Shown here: piece after piece, positions 25,327 through 34,890 of the stretch
Numbering within the stretch: position 1 is the stretch's first letter
How the letters are laid out: each line of letters starts with the position of its first letter
Assembly: GCA_964367905.1 (NCBI GenBank)
Contig: CAYIZP010000010.1
Location: 11,181-75,180, forward strand
Length of the DNA stretch: 64,000 nucleotides
Source of the DNA: CAUPWF01 sp964367905
GTDB lineage: Bacteria; Bacillota; Clostridia; Lachnospirales; Lachnospiraceae
Direction of reading: 5' to 3'
Notes under the pieces: generated by a model
The model's database searches: none
What the model saw: only the letters and a program-made list of their open reading frames with translations
What the model was told of the DNA's origin: nothing
Program-made: the position numbers and the translations under genes

Positions 25327-26084
25327 AATCTCCTTTCACACTCACGCATCAACGCAGCCAATATTAGTCCGATAATCCCGATTGATATCATTCCAATCAC
25401 ACTATTTGTCATTCCTCCACCTTGCATTCCTGCAGTAATCAACCAACCACATCCAGCTCTTGCAGTAATCATCTCTGCCGCCAATACCGCCATCCAACTA
25501 GTTGAGAGTGAAATCTGTAATCCAGCAAAGATATAAGGCACACACGAAGGTAAAATAATCGTCGTAAACACTTTGTTCTTCTTTAGTCCTAGCACTTGGG
25601 CAACCCCGATTAATTCTTGTTTTACATTCATCGCCCCTGCCATCGTATTCATTACCATTTGTGAAAATCCACCTACAAAAATAATAAAATAAATCGTTAG
25701 ATTTCCTGTCCCAAACCATAGAATCGCTAGCGGAATCCATGCAATACCTGGTATCGGCTTTATCATATTAAAGATTCCATTAAACATGGCCTTGCCTAAT
25801 TTTGAAGCCCCCATTACCAGACCTACAATGGTTCCTAAAACCGCTGAGCATATATAACCAATCAACACGCGGCTCAAACTAATACCCACATGTCCCAAGA
25901 GTGTAGTCGTTCCAATTGGTTCTACCACACCATTTGCCATTCCAACTAAAACCTCGGTAGGGCTAGGAAAAATCAAACCAAACTCAGTGAAAGATACTCC
26001 GAGATGCCATACAACTAAAAAACTGATAATACCGAGGCCACCAAATACAATCGTCTGCCCCATATCCTTATTCATGCCTTTCAT
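25302..26084 (-). CDS. NitT/TauT-type ABC transporter permease, second copy
   Basis: 260 aa with about six membrane spans (first QTIVFGGLGIISFLVVWHLG) and the TauC/SsuC-type loop ELIGVAQVLGLKKNKVFTTI. The start overlaps the stop of the first permease by one base (TAATG), so they are co-translated. It is half of the membrane channel of the importer. Confidence 0.9.
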   Translation of the reverse strand: MKGMNKDMGQTIVFGGLGIISFLVVWHLGVSFTEFGLIFPSPTEVLVGMANGVVEPIGTTTLLGHVGISLSRVLIGYICSAVLGTIVGLVMGASKLGKAMFNGIFNMIKPIPGIAWIPLAILWFGTGNLTIYFIIFVGGFSQMVMNTMAGAMNVKQELIGVAQVLGLKKNKVFTTIILPSCVPYIFAGLQISLSTSWMAVLAAEMITARAGCGWLITAGMQGGGMTNSVIGMISIGIIGLILAALMRECERRLCTWKERG

Positions 26085-26869
26085 TATGAGCGTCCCCCTT
26101 TCACTAATTTCTTTTCTACCATATCTAAAATAAAGGAGAACAATGCTCCAAATGCTCCGATTACTAATACGCCCATGAACACAACATCAATTCTTCCAAC
26201 CTGTCTTGCCATCTGAATCATATAGCCCAATCCCTTCGTTGAAGCAACCAACTCTGCTGCTACCAATGTAACCCAAGATGCATTGAGCGCTACTTTGATT
26301 CCCGCAAAAATCATAGGTCCTGCTGTAGGAATTGCAACTGTTCTTAGCACTTGTGTTCTACTTGCTCCAAAGGTCTGAGCTACCCACATATGTACCGGAT
26401 TCATTTGCTTAATACCACTATAAGTATTGATAATAACGGGCACAACTGCCGCAATCAAAATAACAGTAACCTTAGACATTAATCCAATTCCGAACACCAT
26501 CAACATAATCGGTACCCAACCTACTGGTGGAATCGGTTTTACGAGGTCAAATAAAGGTTTAAAGAATTTATCAAACTTGTCAAACCATGCCATGCAAATC
26601 CCTAATGGCACCCCGATTCCAACCCCCATCAAAAATCCTAAAACAGATTCTTCTAAACTGGTCAATATATGAATTCCCAAGACATTCCCATCTGGATTTG
26701 GATTCGACAATTTGTAAATAAATGTTTCAATAATGGTTGCTGGACTAACCATCTTCTTTTCTGGAATAATTTTAAGTACATCTGTCAATAATTGCCAGAT
26801 TAATATAAATGCTAAAAATGAAACGATTGATATAATTAGATACTTTCGATTTTCTCTTTTTTTCTTCAA
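26084..26869 (-). CDS. NitT/TauT-type ABC transporter permease, first copy
   Basis: 261 aa, six spans (YLIISIVSFLAFILIWQLLT first), with the coupling loop HMWVAQTFGASRTQVLRTVA. It pairs with the next permease. Use of two different permeases and two different ATPases separates this importer from ordinary homodimeric Tau/Ssu systems. It follows the binding-protein gene after a hairpin. Confidence 0.9.
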   Translation of the reverse strand: MKKKRENRKYLIISIVSFLAFILIWQLLTDVLKIIPEKKMVSPATIIETFIYKLSNPNPDGNVLGIHILTSLEESVLGFLMGVGIGVPLGICMAWFDKFDKFFKPLFDLVKPIPPVGWVPIMLMVFGIGLMSKVTVILIAAVVPVIINTYSGIKQMNPVHMWVAQTFGASRTQVLRTVAIPTAGPMIFAGIKVALNASWVTLVAAELVASTKGLGYMIQMARQVGRIDVVFMGVLVIGAFGALFSFILDMVEKKLVKGGRS

Positions 26870-26903
26870 TGTTATATTCCTATTCCTTTCCTTCTTCTCT
26901 ATT

Positions 26904-26937
26904 AAAATTAAAAGGACGTCCCCGCCCTTTTAATTTT
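26904..26937 (-). other. Hairpin behind binding-protein gene (NitT-like)
   Basis: Arms 26904-26918 and 26923-26937, 15 bp with a TCCC loop, 9 nt after the binding-protein stop. The single imperfect position (A opposite C on plus) is a G-U pair in the mRNA. Confidence 0.6.
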
Positions 26938-26945
26938 TGCTTATA

Positions 26946-28049
26946 CTAATATGGATATTCTTCTAATGCCTTCTTCCATAAATTATCTACCACATTCGCC
27001 TTGAATTCCTCTGCTTGCTCTGGTTCGATACTTCCGATTTCAGCTAAGAAATCCGCTGCATCTGCTTCTGCAACTCCATACTCTAGAGCTTGGTGCTCCT
27101 CTGGTGTAATAAACACTCTCAGCTCCGCCTCTTTTGCTGCGTCTTCATCACTGATTTCCTTACCACACTCTGTATAGTATTTGATGATTTGATCTGCCTT
27201 CATTTCGCGATCCGCTTCCATCTCTTCTGCTGCTCTAAAGCAAAGTTGAATAAATGCCACGATCTCATCTTCTTTTTCTGTATATGCATCCTCTGCTACG
27301 ATAATATCTGTTGTAGATGTTGTAAAATCACTTAATTCAGCGATTGGCACCCAACCATACTTATCAGCCACTTGTAAAGACCATGGTGTTGGCAATGCTA
27401 CAATATCACCTTCGCCCAATGCAAATGTTTGCTCACAAGTTGCATAATCCATAGGCACAACACTGATTTGATCTGCACTCAACCCAACCTTTTCGATATA
27501 TTGTAGTGCCAATTGATGAGTCGAAGAACCTGCTGCACATAAAATTTCAGCATTCTCTACTGTATCTGGATCCCCATAAATATTTTCATAAGTAGGATTA
27601 AATCCTTGTACACCTAGTATTGGACTATCCTCACGAACAAATAGTGTATCACCTTTTGTGCTACTAGAGGTTACAACCAATTTTGCATTATTGTTTACAG
27701 AACCAAACACATATGCCATACCTTCAAATCCCACATCCCATAAACCTGCTGCCAGACCTTCATTCCCTGCTGCACCATTTGCATAAGATTCTACTTGCAA
27801 CTCCAGTCCAATCTCATCCGCCCATCCTTTATCAAGAATATACGATAAGATGACACCATTAAAGTCAGGGCTTGTCATAACTCTCAATGGCTCAAAGTCT
27901 GCCGCTGCAGCTTCGCCTTCGCCCACCTCTTCATCCGCTGCTGCCTCCTCTGTCTTCTCTGGTTCTTTTGCACTTTCATCCGCTCCACATCCTGCTATAG
28001 AAAATACCATAACTGATGCTAGTAAAAGACTTAAAATTTTCTTTTTCAT
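26946..28049 (-). CDS. NMT1/TauA-type substrate-binding lipoprotein
   Basis: About 367 aa. Start at ATG 28049 (AAGGAGG 6 nt upstream) rather than the frame opening at 28073. A lipoprotein signal (LLLASVMVFSIAGC) and an acidic Glu/Ala linker lead into a family 9/15 binding fold (LRVMTSPDFNGVILSYILDKGW). It is secreted and lipid-anchored, feeding the two-permease importer. The family takes up sulfonates, nitrate-like anions or small aromatics; nothing in the sequence fixes the ligand. A divergent sensor kinase gene probably senses the same compound. Confidence 0.88.
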   Translation of the reverse strand: MKKKILSLLLASVMVFSIAGCGADESAKEPEKTEEAAADEEVGEGEAAAADFEPLRVMTSPDFNGVILSYILDKGWADEIGLELQVESYANGAAGNEGLAAGLWDVGFEGMAYVFGSVNNNAKLVVTSSSTKGDTLFVREDSPILGVQGFNPTYENIYGDPDTVENAEILCAAGSSTHQLALQYIEKVGLSADQISVVPMDYATCEQTFALGEGDIVALPTPWSLQVADKYGWVPIAELSDFTTSTTDIIVAEDAYTEKEDEIVAFIQLCFRAAEEMEADREMKADQIIKYYTECGKEISDEDAAKEAELRVFITPEEHQALEYGVAEADAADFLAEIGSIEPEQAEEFKANVVDNLWKKALEEYPY

Positions 28050-28236
28050 ATCTTCCTCCTTATTTTGCGACATGCGCTTTATTTGATGACCAAATTATAC
28101 GTTTAAAATCATAAATTGTTTATAAAATAATCGTACAATACCTATTTCATTTTCTACCTCTTTTCTGTGCCAATATATCTCATTGTCACAAATCCGTATA
28201 TATTCTATTACATATTCTAACACTTCTCATAGGGAA

Positions 28237-28265
28237 TTTACTTTTTCTATTTATTTTGATATAAT
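28237..28265 (+). promoter_or_regulatory. Promoter of the first YesM/YesN pair
   Basis: TTTACT (28237-28242), 17 bp, TATAAT (28260-28265), about 30 bp before the kinase ATG. On the other strand TATAAT at 28094-28099, without a clear -35, may serve the binding-protein operon. Confidence 0.6.
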
Positions 28266-28297
28266 TCTTCAAAATAGTATGTAGAATAGGAGCAAAT

Positions 28298-30088
28298 ATG
28301 AAGCAACGTATCATCACAAAACAATTTCGTTTACATCGAATCCTATCAGTTCTCTTCATCCTGCTCGTAGCCTGTAGTATTTTACTAACTGCACTCCCTT
28401 CCTTTCACCTGTTTCAAGAGCAGCTGATTACAGAATTTTCAGAAAACAGAGTCGATACCCTCTCACAGGTCAGTCACAATATCCAAAAAATCCGCGATGA
28501 GATTACTACCGTTTCTGATATGTTTTATAATAACGAAGAGGTGCAAGAAATCCTTTTTCCCTCAGATGAGACAGTGCATTCCTTTTCGGAACTAACCGAC
28601 ATCTTAACTGCAATAGATTCTGATATCAGAACGACCCTGACTCATTATTCTTTCGATTTCGAGATGCAACTGTTTCTAAATAATGGTTTCGTCTACTCCA
28701 CTGATCCCGACTCCATATCTGCGGTCAGAACCTATACTGACGAACTATGGTACCATCAAGCTAACCCTGAGAGCAGCGAGTCAAATCTCTACTGGTTGCC
28801 TCATCTTCCTTTGGACAATGCCACACAGGATTATATCTCTTTGGTACGATTTATTAAATCTCCTTCTGGGGATACGAGAGGTTGTCTTATGATTAATATC
28901 CCAGAAGAGACTCTTCGAAACACCTATATTTCCTTGATTGATGAGCACAATAGCATCTATATTGTTGGGGATGAGGGACGAATTGTATCCCATTCCACAA
29001 CTTCCATGGTGGGACGTCTCTTTTATGACATGCAAAGATTCGATGAATTGTTTGAAGCTGGTAACTATGCAACCATTTATAAAAGCAAGGAGCCTTATCT
29101 GTTTTCCAGATATATCTCTACGGAAAACAACTGGATCGTGGTGGAAGAAATCCCCATGGATGTGATTCTATCTCCTTTGGTAGAAATAAGAAATTCCATC
29201 TTGCTAATCGGTGGTTTTGTATTCATCTGCTGCATCATCGCCTCAAACATCTTAGCAAGACGCGTATCACGCCCACTCAATCAGGTCTATGATACAATGC
29301 TTCTAGCACAAGAGGGCGACTTTAATGTAAAATTTCCCCGCAGTGGATTCGCCGAAGCACAGTGGATATCTTCTGCCTGCGAGAATTTTATTATCCGAAT
29401 CGTAGATTTACTAAATGCTGTAAAAAAGGAAGAACGACAAAAGCGCATTACCGAACTTAAGTTTCGTCAAATGCAGATCAATCCGCATTTCATGCACAAC
29501 ACACTTTTTACTATTAAATGTATGATTGACATGAACCGAAGCGAGGAGGCCTGTAAAATGTTAGATGCGTTTAACCTGATGCTACGTGACACCCTCGAAT
29601 CGAACGACCTACTCGTAACAGTGGAGCAAGAAATACGAACCCTGAAACAATATGGCTACTTACTCCAACAACGATATGGTTCTTCCTTTGAGATAACCTA
29701 TAACATCTCCGAGGATTGCAAGGATGAGCTAATCCTACGATTTATCTTGCAACCGATTCTAGAGAATTCCATTTTCCATGGAATAGCCAACAAGACCCAA
29801 AGTGGTCTTGTTACCATAGACGTGTCCGCTAATCCGCACTTTATATTTCTCAGGGTAAGTGATAATGGGTGTGGAATGAGTGAAGATACCTTAAACGCAC
29901 TCCTAAATTCACCATCTACCAACACACAACACATCGGAGTGAAAAATGTATTTAGCAGATTGAGCTTACACTACAATGATAATGCAAGCTTTAAAATAAC
30001 AAGCGAACTAGAGAAAGGAACCACGGTTTCCATCACGGTTCCACGCTACCATATCTCTCACCCTAATAATTTATCGGAAGGAGCTTAG
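28298..30088 (+). CDS. YesM-type sensor histidine kinase (pair 1)
   Basis: 596 aa. Membrane span at about residues 15-37, an extracytoplasmic sensor domain to about 290, second span at about 295-315 (ILLIGGFVFICCIIAS), HAMP linker, His_kinase domain with phospho-acceptor His397 in INPHFMHNTL, and an ATPase domain with N box ILQPILENSIFHG and DNGCGMSED. It is divergent from the NitT-like importer and followed by its response regulator 9 bp on, so it probably senses the importer's substrate outside the cell. Confidence 0.93.
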   Translation: MKQRIITKQFRLHRILSVLFILLVACSILLTALPSFHLFQEQLITEFSENRVDTLSQVSHNIQKIRDEITTVSDMFYNNEEVQEILFPSDETVHSFSELTDILTAIDSDIRTTLTHYSFDFEMQLFLNNGFVYSTDPDSISAVRTYTDELWYHQANPESSESNLYWLPHLPLDNATQDYISLVRFIKSPSGDTRGCLMINIPEETLRNTYISLIDEHNSIYIVGDEGRIVSHSTTSMVGRLFYDMQRFDELFEAGNYATIYKSKEPYLFSRYISTENNWIVVEEIPMDVILSPLVEIRNSILLIGGFVFICCIIASNILARRVSRPLNQVYDTMLLAQEGDFNVKFPRSGFAEAQWISSACENFIIRIVDLLNAVKKEERQKRITELKFRQMQINPHFMHNTLFTIKCMIDMNRSEEACKMLDAFNLMLRDTLESNDLLVTVEQEIRTLKQYGYLLQQRYGSSFEITYNISEDCKDELILRFILQPILENSIFHGIANKTQSGLVTIDVSANPHFIFLRVSDNGCGMSEDTLNALLNSPSTNTQHIGVKNVFSRLSLHYNDNASFKITSELEKGTTVSITVPRYHISHPNNLSEGA

Positions 30089-30097
30089 ACACTTAAT

Positions 30098-31582
30098 ATG
30101 AGATTTTTAATTGTTGATGATGAAACTATAATCCGTGAATGGCTTCAAATGAGCCTGATGTCACTATCCCCTAACATAGAGGAGGTCATCCTTGCCACCG
30201 ATGGTATCGATGCACTGGAAAAACTAGAAGGCGCAAGTTTCGATGCCATATTCATCGATATTCAAATGCCACGGATGGATGGTCTGGAGCTGATGAAACA
30301 TATCCGACTCACGGATGCCACCACCCCTATTATTATTCTCAGTAGCCATACGCGGTTCGATTATGCGAGAGATGTCATGAGGCTTGGCGCCCTAGAATAC
30401 CTTTTGAAAACTGAATGTACCAAGGAATTTTTATTGAAGATATACGAGAAAATAGAAGCACTAACCCCTGCACTTTCCGAAGAAACTAGACCGCTTCTTT
30501 CGAAAGAGCACTTTGTACGAGATTTGTTAAACGGCTGTCCAGTTTCTGCGGATAATCCATTTAGTGAATGTGAGAATAGAGTCTACGCCATAATTGCTAC
30601 ATTTGATATAGACATCAGCCTAAAACTTCCTGATAACCATTTTGAAAAAACAGTGCTAAACTATATTACAACACATGAGAAAATCACCTATTATGAAGTT
30701 TTATATCCATATTCCGAGGATATGTCTGCTGTCCTCCACCTTCATAAAACCCTATTAACTCATCTTTGTGATCAGCATGCCATTATGATTGGCTCTAGTA
30801 AACTGTTTAGAACCTTAGAGGATATAAGCTCGGCTATTTTAACTGCAAACATTGCTGTCAATCAACTATTTTATGGTGATAGCAACTACTGCATCTATTC
30901 CATACGCTTCTCTAGCGAAGAGAAACATGTGGTAAAAAACAATTTGCAGGCTCACTCAAGCAATATTATTAAACATATTCGCAATTACAATAATCCAGCC
31001 ATTATCGCTTCTATAAATGCCTTAAATACATTTATTTTAGAAACGAAACCAAACGATGTCACTTTGGTAAAAGAAACCTATTACAATACCCTAAATGCCT
31101 TATATCTACATTATTTTTCGGACGATACTCAGCTCATGCAAGTACTAGAAGATATCAAGGCGCAGATTCATACATTTCAGCGGTTTGATGATTTAATCGG
31201 TTTTACCAATCTATCCATCAACCATGATATATTATTACTCTCACCAAATAAGGAGTATAGCATCCATATAAAATCTGCACTTCTTTATATTGCAGAGCAC
31301 TTTGATGGCATAACATCCGTTCGTGAAATCGGAGATGCCGTCCATCTAAATTTTGACTATTTTACGCGTCTGTTCAAAAAAGAAGTGGGACAAAACATCA
31401 ATACTTATTTGAGGAATTATCGACTTAATATGGCTGCTCAGATGTTAAAAACTACGCTTTTTCCGATCAATGATATCGCTTTTCGGGTAGGCATGGCGAA
31501 TATCAGTTATTTCTCCAAAACCTTTAAGGACCTATATAACCTTCAACCACTCGCCTATAGAAACCAATTTAGAGAAGAGTAA
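30098..31582 (+). CDS. YesN-type response regulator with AraC output (pair 1)
   Basis: 494 aa. Receiver domain residues 1-120 with Asp54 (AIFIDIQMPRMDG), a middle region of about 250 residues, and a C-terminal AraC double HTH (about 395-490, VGMANISYFSKTFKDLYNLQPLAYR). It is cotranscribed with the kinase. Its stop is 3 bp from the stop of an opposite regulator gene, so no terminator fits between them. Confidence 0.93.
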   Translation: MRFLIVDDETIIREWLQMSLMSLSPNIEEVILATDGIDALEKLEGASFDAIFIDIQMPRMDGLELMKHIRLTDATTPIIILSSHTRFDYARDVMRLGALEYLLKTECTKEFLLKIYEKIEALTPALSEETRPLLSKEHFVRDLLNGCPVSADNPFSECENRVYAIIATFDIDISLKLPDNHFEKTVLNYITTHEKITYYEVLYPYSEDMSAVLHLHKTLLTHLCDQHAIMIGSSKLFRTLEDISSAILTANIAVNQLFYGDSNYCIYSIRFSSEEKHVVKNNLQAHSSNIIKHIRNYNNPAIIASINALNTFILETKPNDVTLVKETYYNTLNALYLHYFSDDTQLMQVLEDIKAQIHTFQRFDDLIGFTNLSINHDILLLSPNKEYSIHIKSALLYIAEHFDGITSVREIGDAVHLNFDYFTRLFKKEVGQNINTYLRNYRLNMAAQMLKTTLFPINDIAFRVGMANISYFSKTFKDLYNLQPLAYRNQFREE

Positions 31583-31585
31583 GTG

Positions 31586-33151
31586 CTACTGCTCTTTTCT
31601 AAACTCCTGTGGTGTTGTGCCTGTAATCTTTTTAAAAATTTGTGTGAAATTAGAGAAATTATCATACCCTACCTTCCCTGCAATAATTCCGACAGGGTAG
31701 TTCGTCTCTCGTAGCAAGCGCTTGCAGTACTCGATCTTTTGCGACAAAATATACTCTTTAAATCCGTATCCTGTCTCTGCCTTGAAGAGTTTCGTAAAGT
31801 AATCCTCACTGAGGTACGACATCGCCGCTGCATCTGCTCTTGTAATATTCTTATCAATATTTTCTTCAATGTATTGCTTTACAATTTGAATCCGCTCTGG
31901 AATGGTTAGATTTTCTTGGTTCTTAGATTCACTCACTACCACTTCATTAAATTTATCTATGATAAACTCTACCGCGTGGTTAAATGTTTCCATCGTCTGG
32001 TAGGCGTGTCGAAACTCTTCATAACTTCCACTATCTTCAAAGAAATCTTTTCCATTTATCTTCTTCAAATAGCAGCAAACAATCCACACATCCGTGAATA
32101 ATTCAAATAGGCTTTTCATATATTCTCTCGTCAATTGCCCTTCATTCTCTGCATAATCGAGGAGATTTCGAATTTGATTTTGAATGAGGCGACCATCGCC
32201 TCCCAACATCCATTGCTTCCAATCTTCGATTTTTGGCTCGCGTAATTTCAGGGTGTATCGGCGCTCACGCTGATAAAAAACCCCCTCCTTCAATAATACA
32301 TTATCCGCCTGTGTTTCCTTTATCCCTTGTATTACCTTCAGCAGTTCGTCTTCTACTACCTTACCTGCATAAACTGCAACCCTACCTGCGACTTTTTTAG
32401 AAAGGTCCATATAGAGTTGTTCGAAAAATTCTACAAATTCATCTTCAAACTCTTCATCCTTATATCCACAGATTATAAATGCACCGGAACGGTAGATGCT
32501 GCGCTCTTTCAAGCTTGTTCCAACACACTGTCCGCGATCTCCCAGGTATGAATTGATTAGCAGCTCAATCTCTTCTACCCGCTCAATCTCACTATCCACA
32601 ATCAGTGGTAGGAACCACTGAAACCTTTCTTTCTTCTGGATTTCTTGCTTCCACTCTTCCTCTTCTACCTGAGGATTCTGTGATTTCTCGAACATCGCCT
32701 GAACTAAATTTTTCAATACTTTTTCATGCATATCGTCATATCCACTGCCCTTTTCTACCAGTGACTGCATATCACGATTTTGCTGGACATATTCTATACA
32801 GTTTCTGATTACTCGCTCAATTTCTTCTGTTTTTGCCGGTTGTAAAACATAGTCAAAACCACCGTATTTAATCGCTTTTTGTGCATAAGAAAAATCCGCA
32901 AATGCAGTCAAAAAAATACAAGGAATATGCGGATAGTGCTCTACCATCCATGCTGCCAATGCCATCCCATTCTCCACAGGCATCTCAATATCGGTAACCA
33001 AGATATCTATTGCATTCTCGCAAACAATTTTCTTGGCCGTAGCCACACTTTCTGCGGTAAGCACCTGTTCAATCCCAAGCCTTGCCCAGTTCACACGTCC
33101 TACTAAGCCCTCTAATATCACTCGTTGATCATCCACCAATAAAATCTTCAT
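31586..33151 (-). CDS. YesN-type response regulator with AraC output (pair 2)
   Basis: 521 aa. Receiver with Asp54 (ILVTDIEMPVENG), long middle region, C-terminal AraC HTH pair (about 425-518, VGYDNFSNFTQIFKKITGTTPQEFRKEQ). It lies 27 bp behind its kinase gene, at the end of the operon that carries an LplABC-type importer, a sulfatase and a rhamnosidase, and so probably controls that operon. Confidence 0.93.
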   Translation of the reverse strand: MKILLVDDQRVILEGLVGRVNWARLGIEQVLTAESVATAKKIVCENAIDILVTDIEMPVENGMALAAWMVEHYPHIPCIFLTAFADFSYAQKAIKYGGFDYVLQPAKTEEIERVIRNCIEYVQQNRDMQSLVEKGSGYDDMHEKVLKNLVQAMFEKSQNPQVEEEEWKQEIQKKERFQWFLPLIVDSEIERVEEIELLINSYLGDRGQCVGTSLKERSIYRSGAFIICGYKDEEFEDEFVEFFEQLYMDLSKKVAGRVAVYAGKVVEDELLKVIQGIKETQADNVLLKEGVFYQRERRYTLKLREPKIEDWKQWMLGGDGRLIQNQIRNLLDYAENEGQLTREYMKSLFELFTDVWIVCCYLKKINGKDFFEDSGSYEEFRHAYQTMETFNHAVEFIIDKFNEVVVSESKNQENLTIPERIQIVKQYIEENIDKNITRADAAAMSYLSEDYFTKLFKAETGYGFKEYILSQKIEYCKRLLRETNYPVGIIAGKVGYDNFSNFTQIFKKITGTTPQEFRKEQ

Positions 33152-33178
33152 CTCTAGTTCTCCCTATGTTCTCTCATT

Positions 33179-34867
33179 CTAGTTCTTATAACAGGGCAAT
33201 AATAATTCAGATACTGCTCCACCCTGATTATAAAAGTACCAACTATAATCTGATCTATAAATCAAACGAATTCTTTTCTTCAAATTGGAAATCCCCACTC
33301 CAATTTCTTCACTATCTACTTCTGCATCATTCAACTTTGATAGCATGCTCTCTAGAAATCCAACCCCATCATCTTTGATTGTTATGTTGACAAAATCTCC
33401 CTCTCCTACCTGCATGTATTTTACATAAATACTAATCATCAACGAATTGTCCGCAGTCGCTCTTGCATATTTGATGGAATTTTCCACAAATGTTTGTATT
33501 GCTAACATCGGAATTCTCTGACCTCTTGCCTCTTGGTCCACATAGATACAAGTCTTTAGTTTATCTACAGACATTTCCTTTGCTAAAGCCACATAGTTGT
33601 TCACAAATTGCATTTCTTCTTTCACTGATGTTAATTTCATCGCTTGTTGCATGAGATATCTAAAATGAGCGGATAATTGAATCAAAAAATCATCCATATT
33701 TTCAACTTGCCCCAATTGGATTTTTGCTTGAATTAACTTGAGACAATTAATATAGAAATGGGGACTAAGCTGTAATTGGAGATGCTGCAACTCTGCATAC
33801 TGCTTCATACTTTTTTCTTCGTACGCCTCTATTTTTAGTCCTTCTATTTCCTTGACCATAACTTCCAGTGCTTTTTTCACACTATTGATTTCTTCAAAAT
33901 TCGTATCAATTTCAAATTCTGTATCCCATCGACCGTCTTGAATCTTTCTCATGATTTCAATCAATTGTGTCAACGGCAACAATATCTGACGTTTCAGTAA
34001 TGCGTATAGCTTTAATGCTGGATATATACTCAATAACAATAGTACCAAGATAATTAATTGCTGCTGTGTGATATAATTCCACACTGAAAATGGTACAATA
34101 CAAAAAATTCTTAAGTCGGTGTTCTCTGCTGTCTTCAGATACACAATACTGCTTCCAATCTCACTATGCCCCTCCTCAACCAAACCAAAATTAAATTGCT
34201 CTAACACGCTATCATTTCCTATACTCAGCACAATATCTTGTCCTACTAATACTCCTTTGACATTATTGGCCCACTCTTCTGATTCCTCTAGATCCGTTAT
34301 CGTCTCATTGATATTGATTAAGCCCATAACCGCAACACCGTCTTGAACATAGTAACGATTGTAATATTTCTCTCCACCGATTTCTTGAACCGCATAACCT
34401 TGTCCATTGACCTTTGTATTTAAGAAACTATCATTATGATCAAACAATTCATTCCGCTCCTCAAGTGTAATTGGGTTCGACATCTGGTATACAACGTCAT
34501 TACCATTGTTATAATAGATAAATATCCCCTCTATTCCTTGATTGATTGCTAATAATAACTGAATATCATGTAACAGCTGATAGCTCAACTTATATTCTTC
34601 TAACTCGTCTTCCTCATAAGGAAGTTTAGCAAAAGCCGTATTCTCTAGATAAATCTGTGAAACAATATTATTAATCTGTTGAATATCTGTTTTCAACTTC
34701 TCTTCATATCCCTCCACTGTATCCATATAAAATTCTAGCTTCTCTTCTCGATAATTAAAAATAGAGATAAACAAAAAGATCATCGCAACGAAAAAAACGG
34801 ACAAATAAACCCCAGCAAAAGACCTGCTCAGTTGTTTTTCCAAACTAATATTTCTATCTGTCCCCAT
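33179..34867 (-). CDS. YesM-type sensor histidine kinase (pair 2)
   Basis: 562 aa. Spans at about 18-36 (AGVYLSVFFVAMIFLFISI) and 270-290 (LIILVLLLLSIYPALKL) frame an extracytoplasmic sensor. The phospho-acceptor is His370 in LQLSPHFYINCLK, a variant of the common INPHFLYNTL. The ATPase core shows NSIKYAR and DDGVGFLE. It sits 23 bp downstream of the GH78 gene, so its signal is probably a rhamnose-containing oligosaccharide. Confidence 0.92.
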   Translation of the reverse strand: MGTDRNISLEKQLSRSFAGVYLSVFFVAMIFLFISIFNYREEKLEFYMDTVEGYEEKLKTDIQQINNIVSQIYLENTAFAKLPYEEDELEEYKLSYQLLHDIQLLLAINQGIEGIFIYYNNGNDVVYQMSNPITLEERNELFDHNDSFLNTKVNGQGYAVQEIGGEKYYNRYYVQDGVAVMGLININETITDLEESEEWANNVKGVLVGQDIVLSIGNDSVLEQFNFGLVEEGHSEIGSSIVYLKTAENTDLRIFCIVPFSVWNYITQQQLIILVLLLLSIYPALKLYALLKRQILLPLTQLIEIMRKIQDGRWDTEFEIDTNFEEINSVKKALEVMVKEIEGLKIEAYEEKSMKQYAELQHLQLQLSPHFYINCLKLIQAKIQLGQVENMDDFLIQLSAHFRYLMQQAMKLTSVKEEMQFVNNYVALAKEMSVDKLKTCIYVDQEARGQRIPMLAIQTFVENSIKYARATADNSLMISIYVKYMQVGEGDFVNITIKDDGVGFLESMLSKLNDAEVDSEEIGVGISNLKKRIRLIYRSDYSWYFYNQGGAVSELLLPCYKN

Positions 34868-34890
34868 CTTCTTCCTACCTTCTTTCTTCC

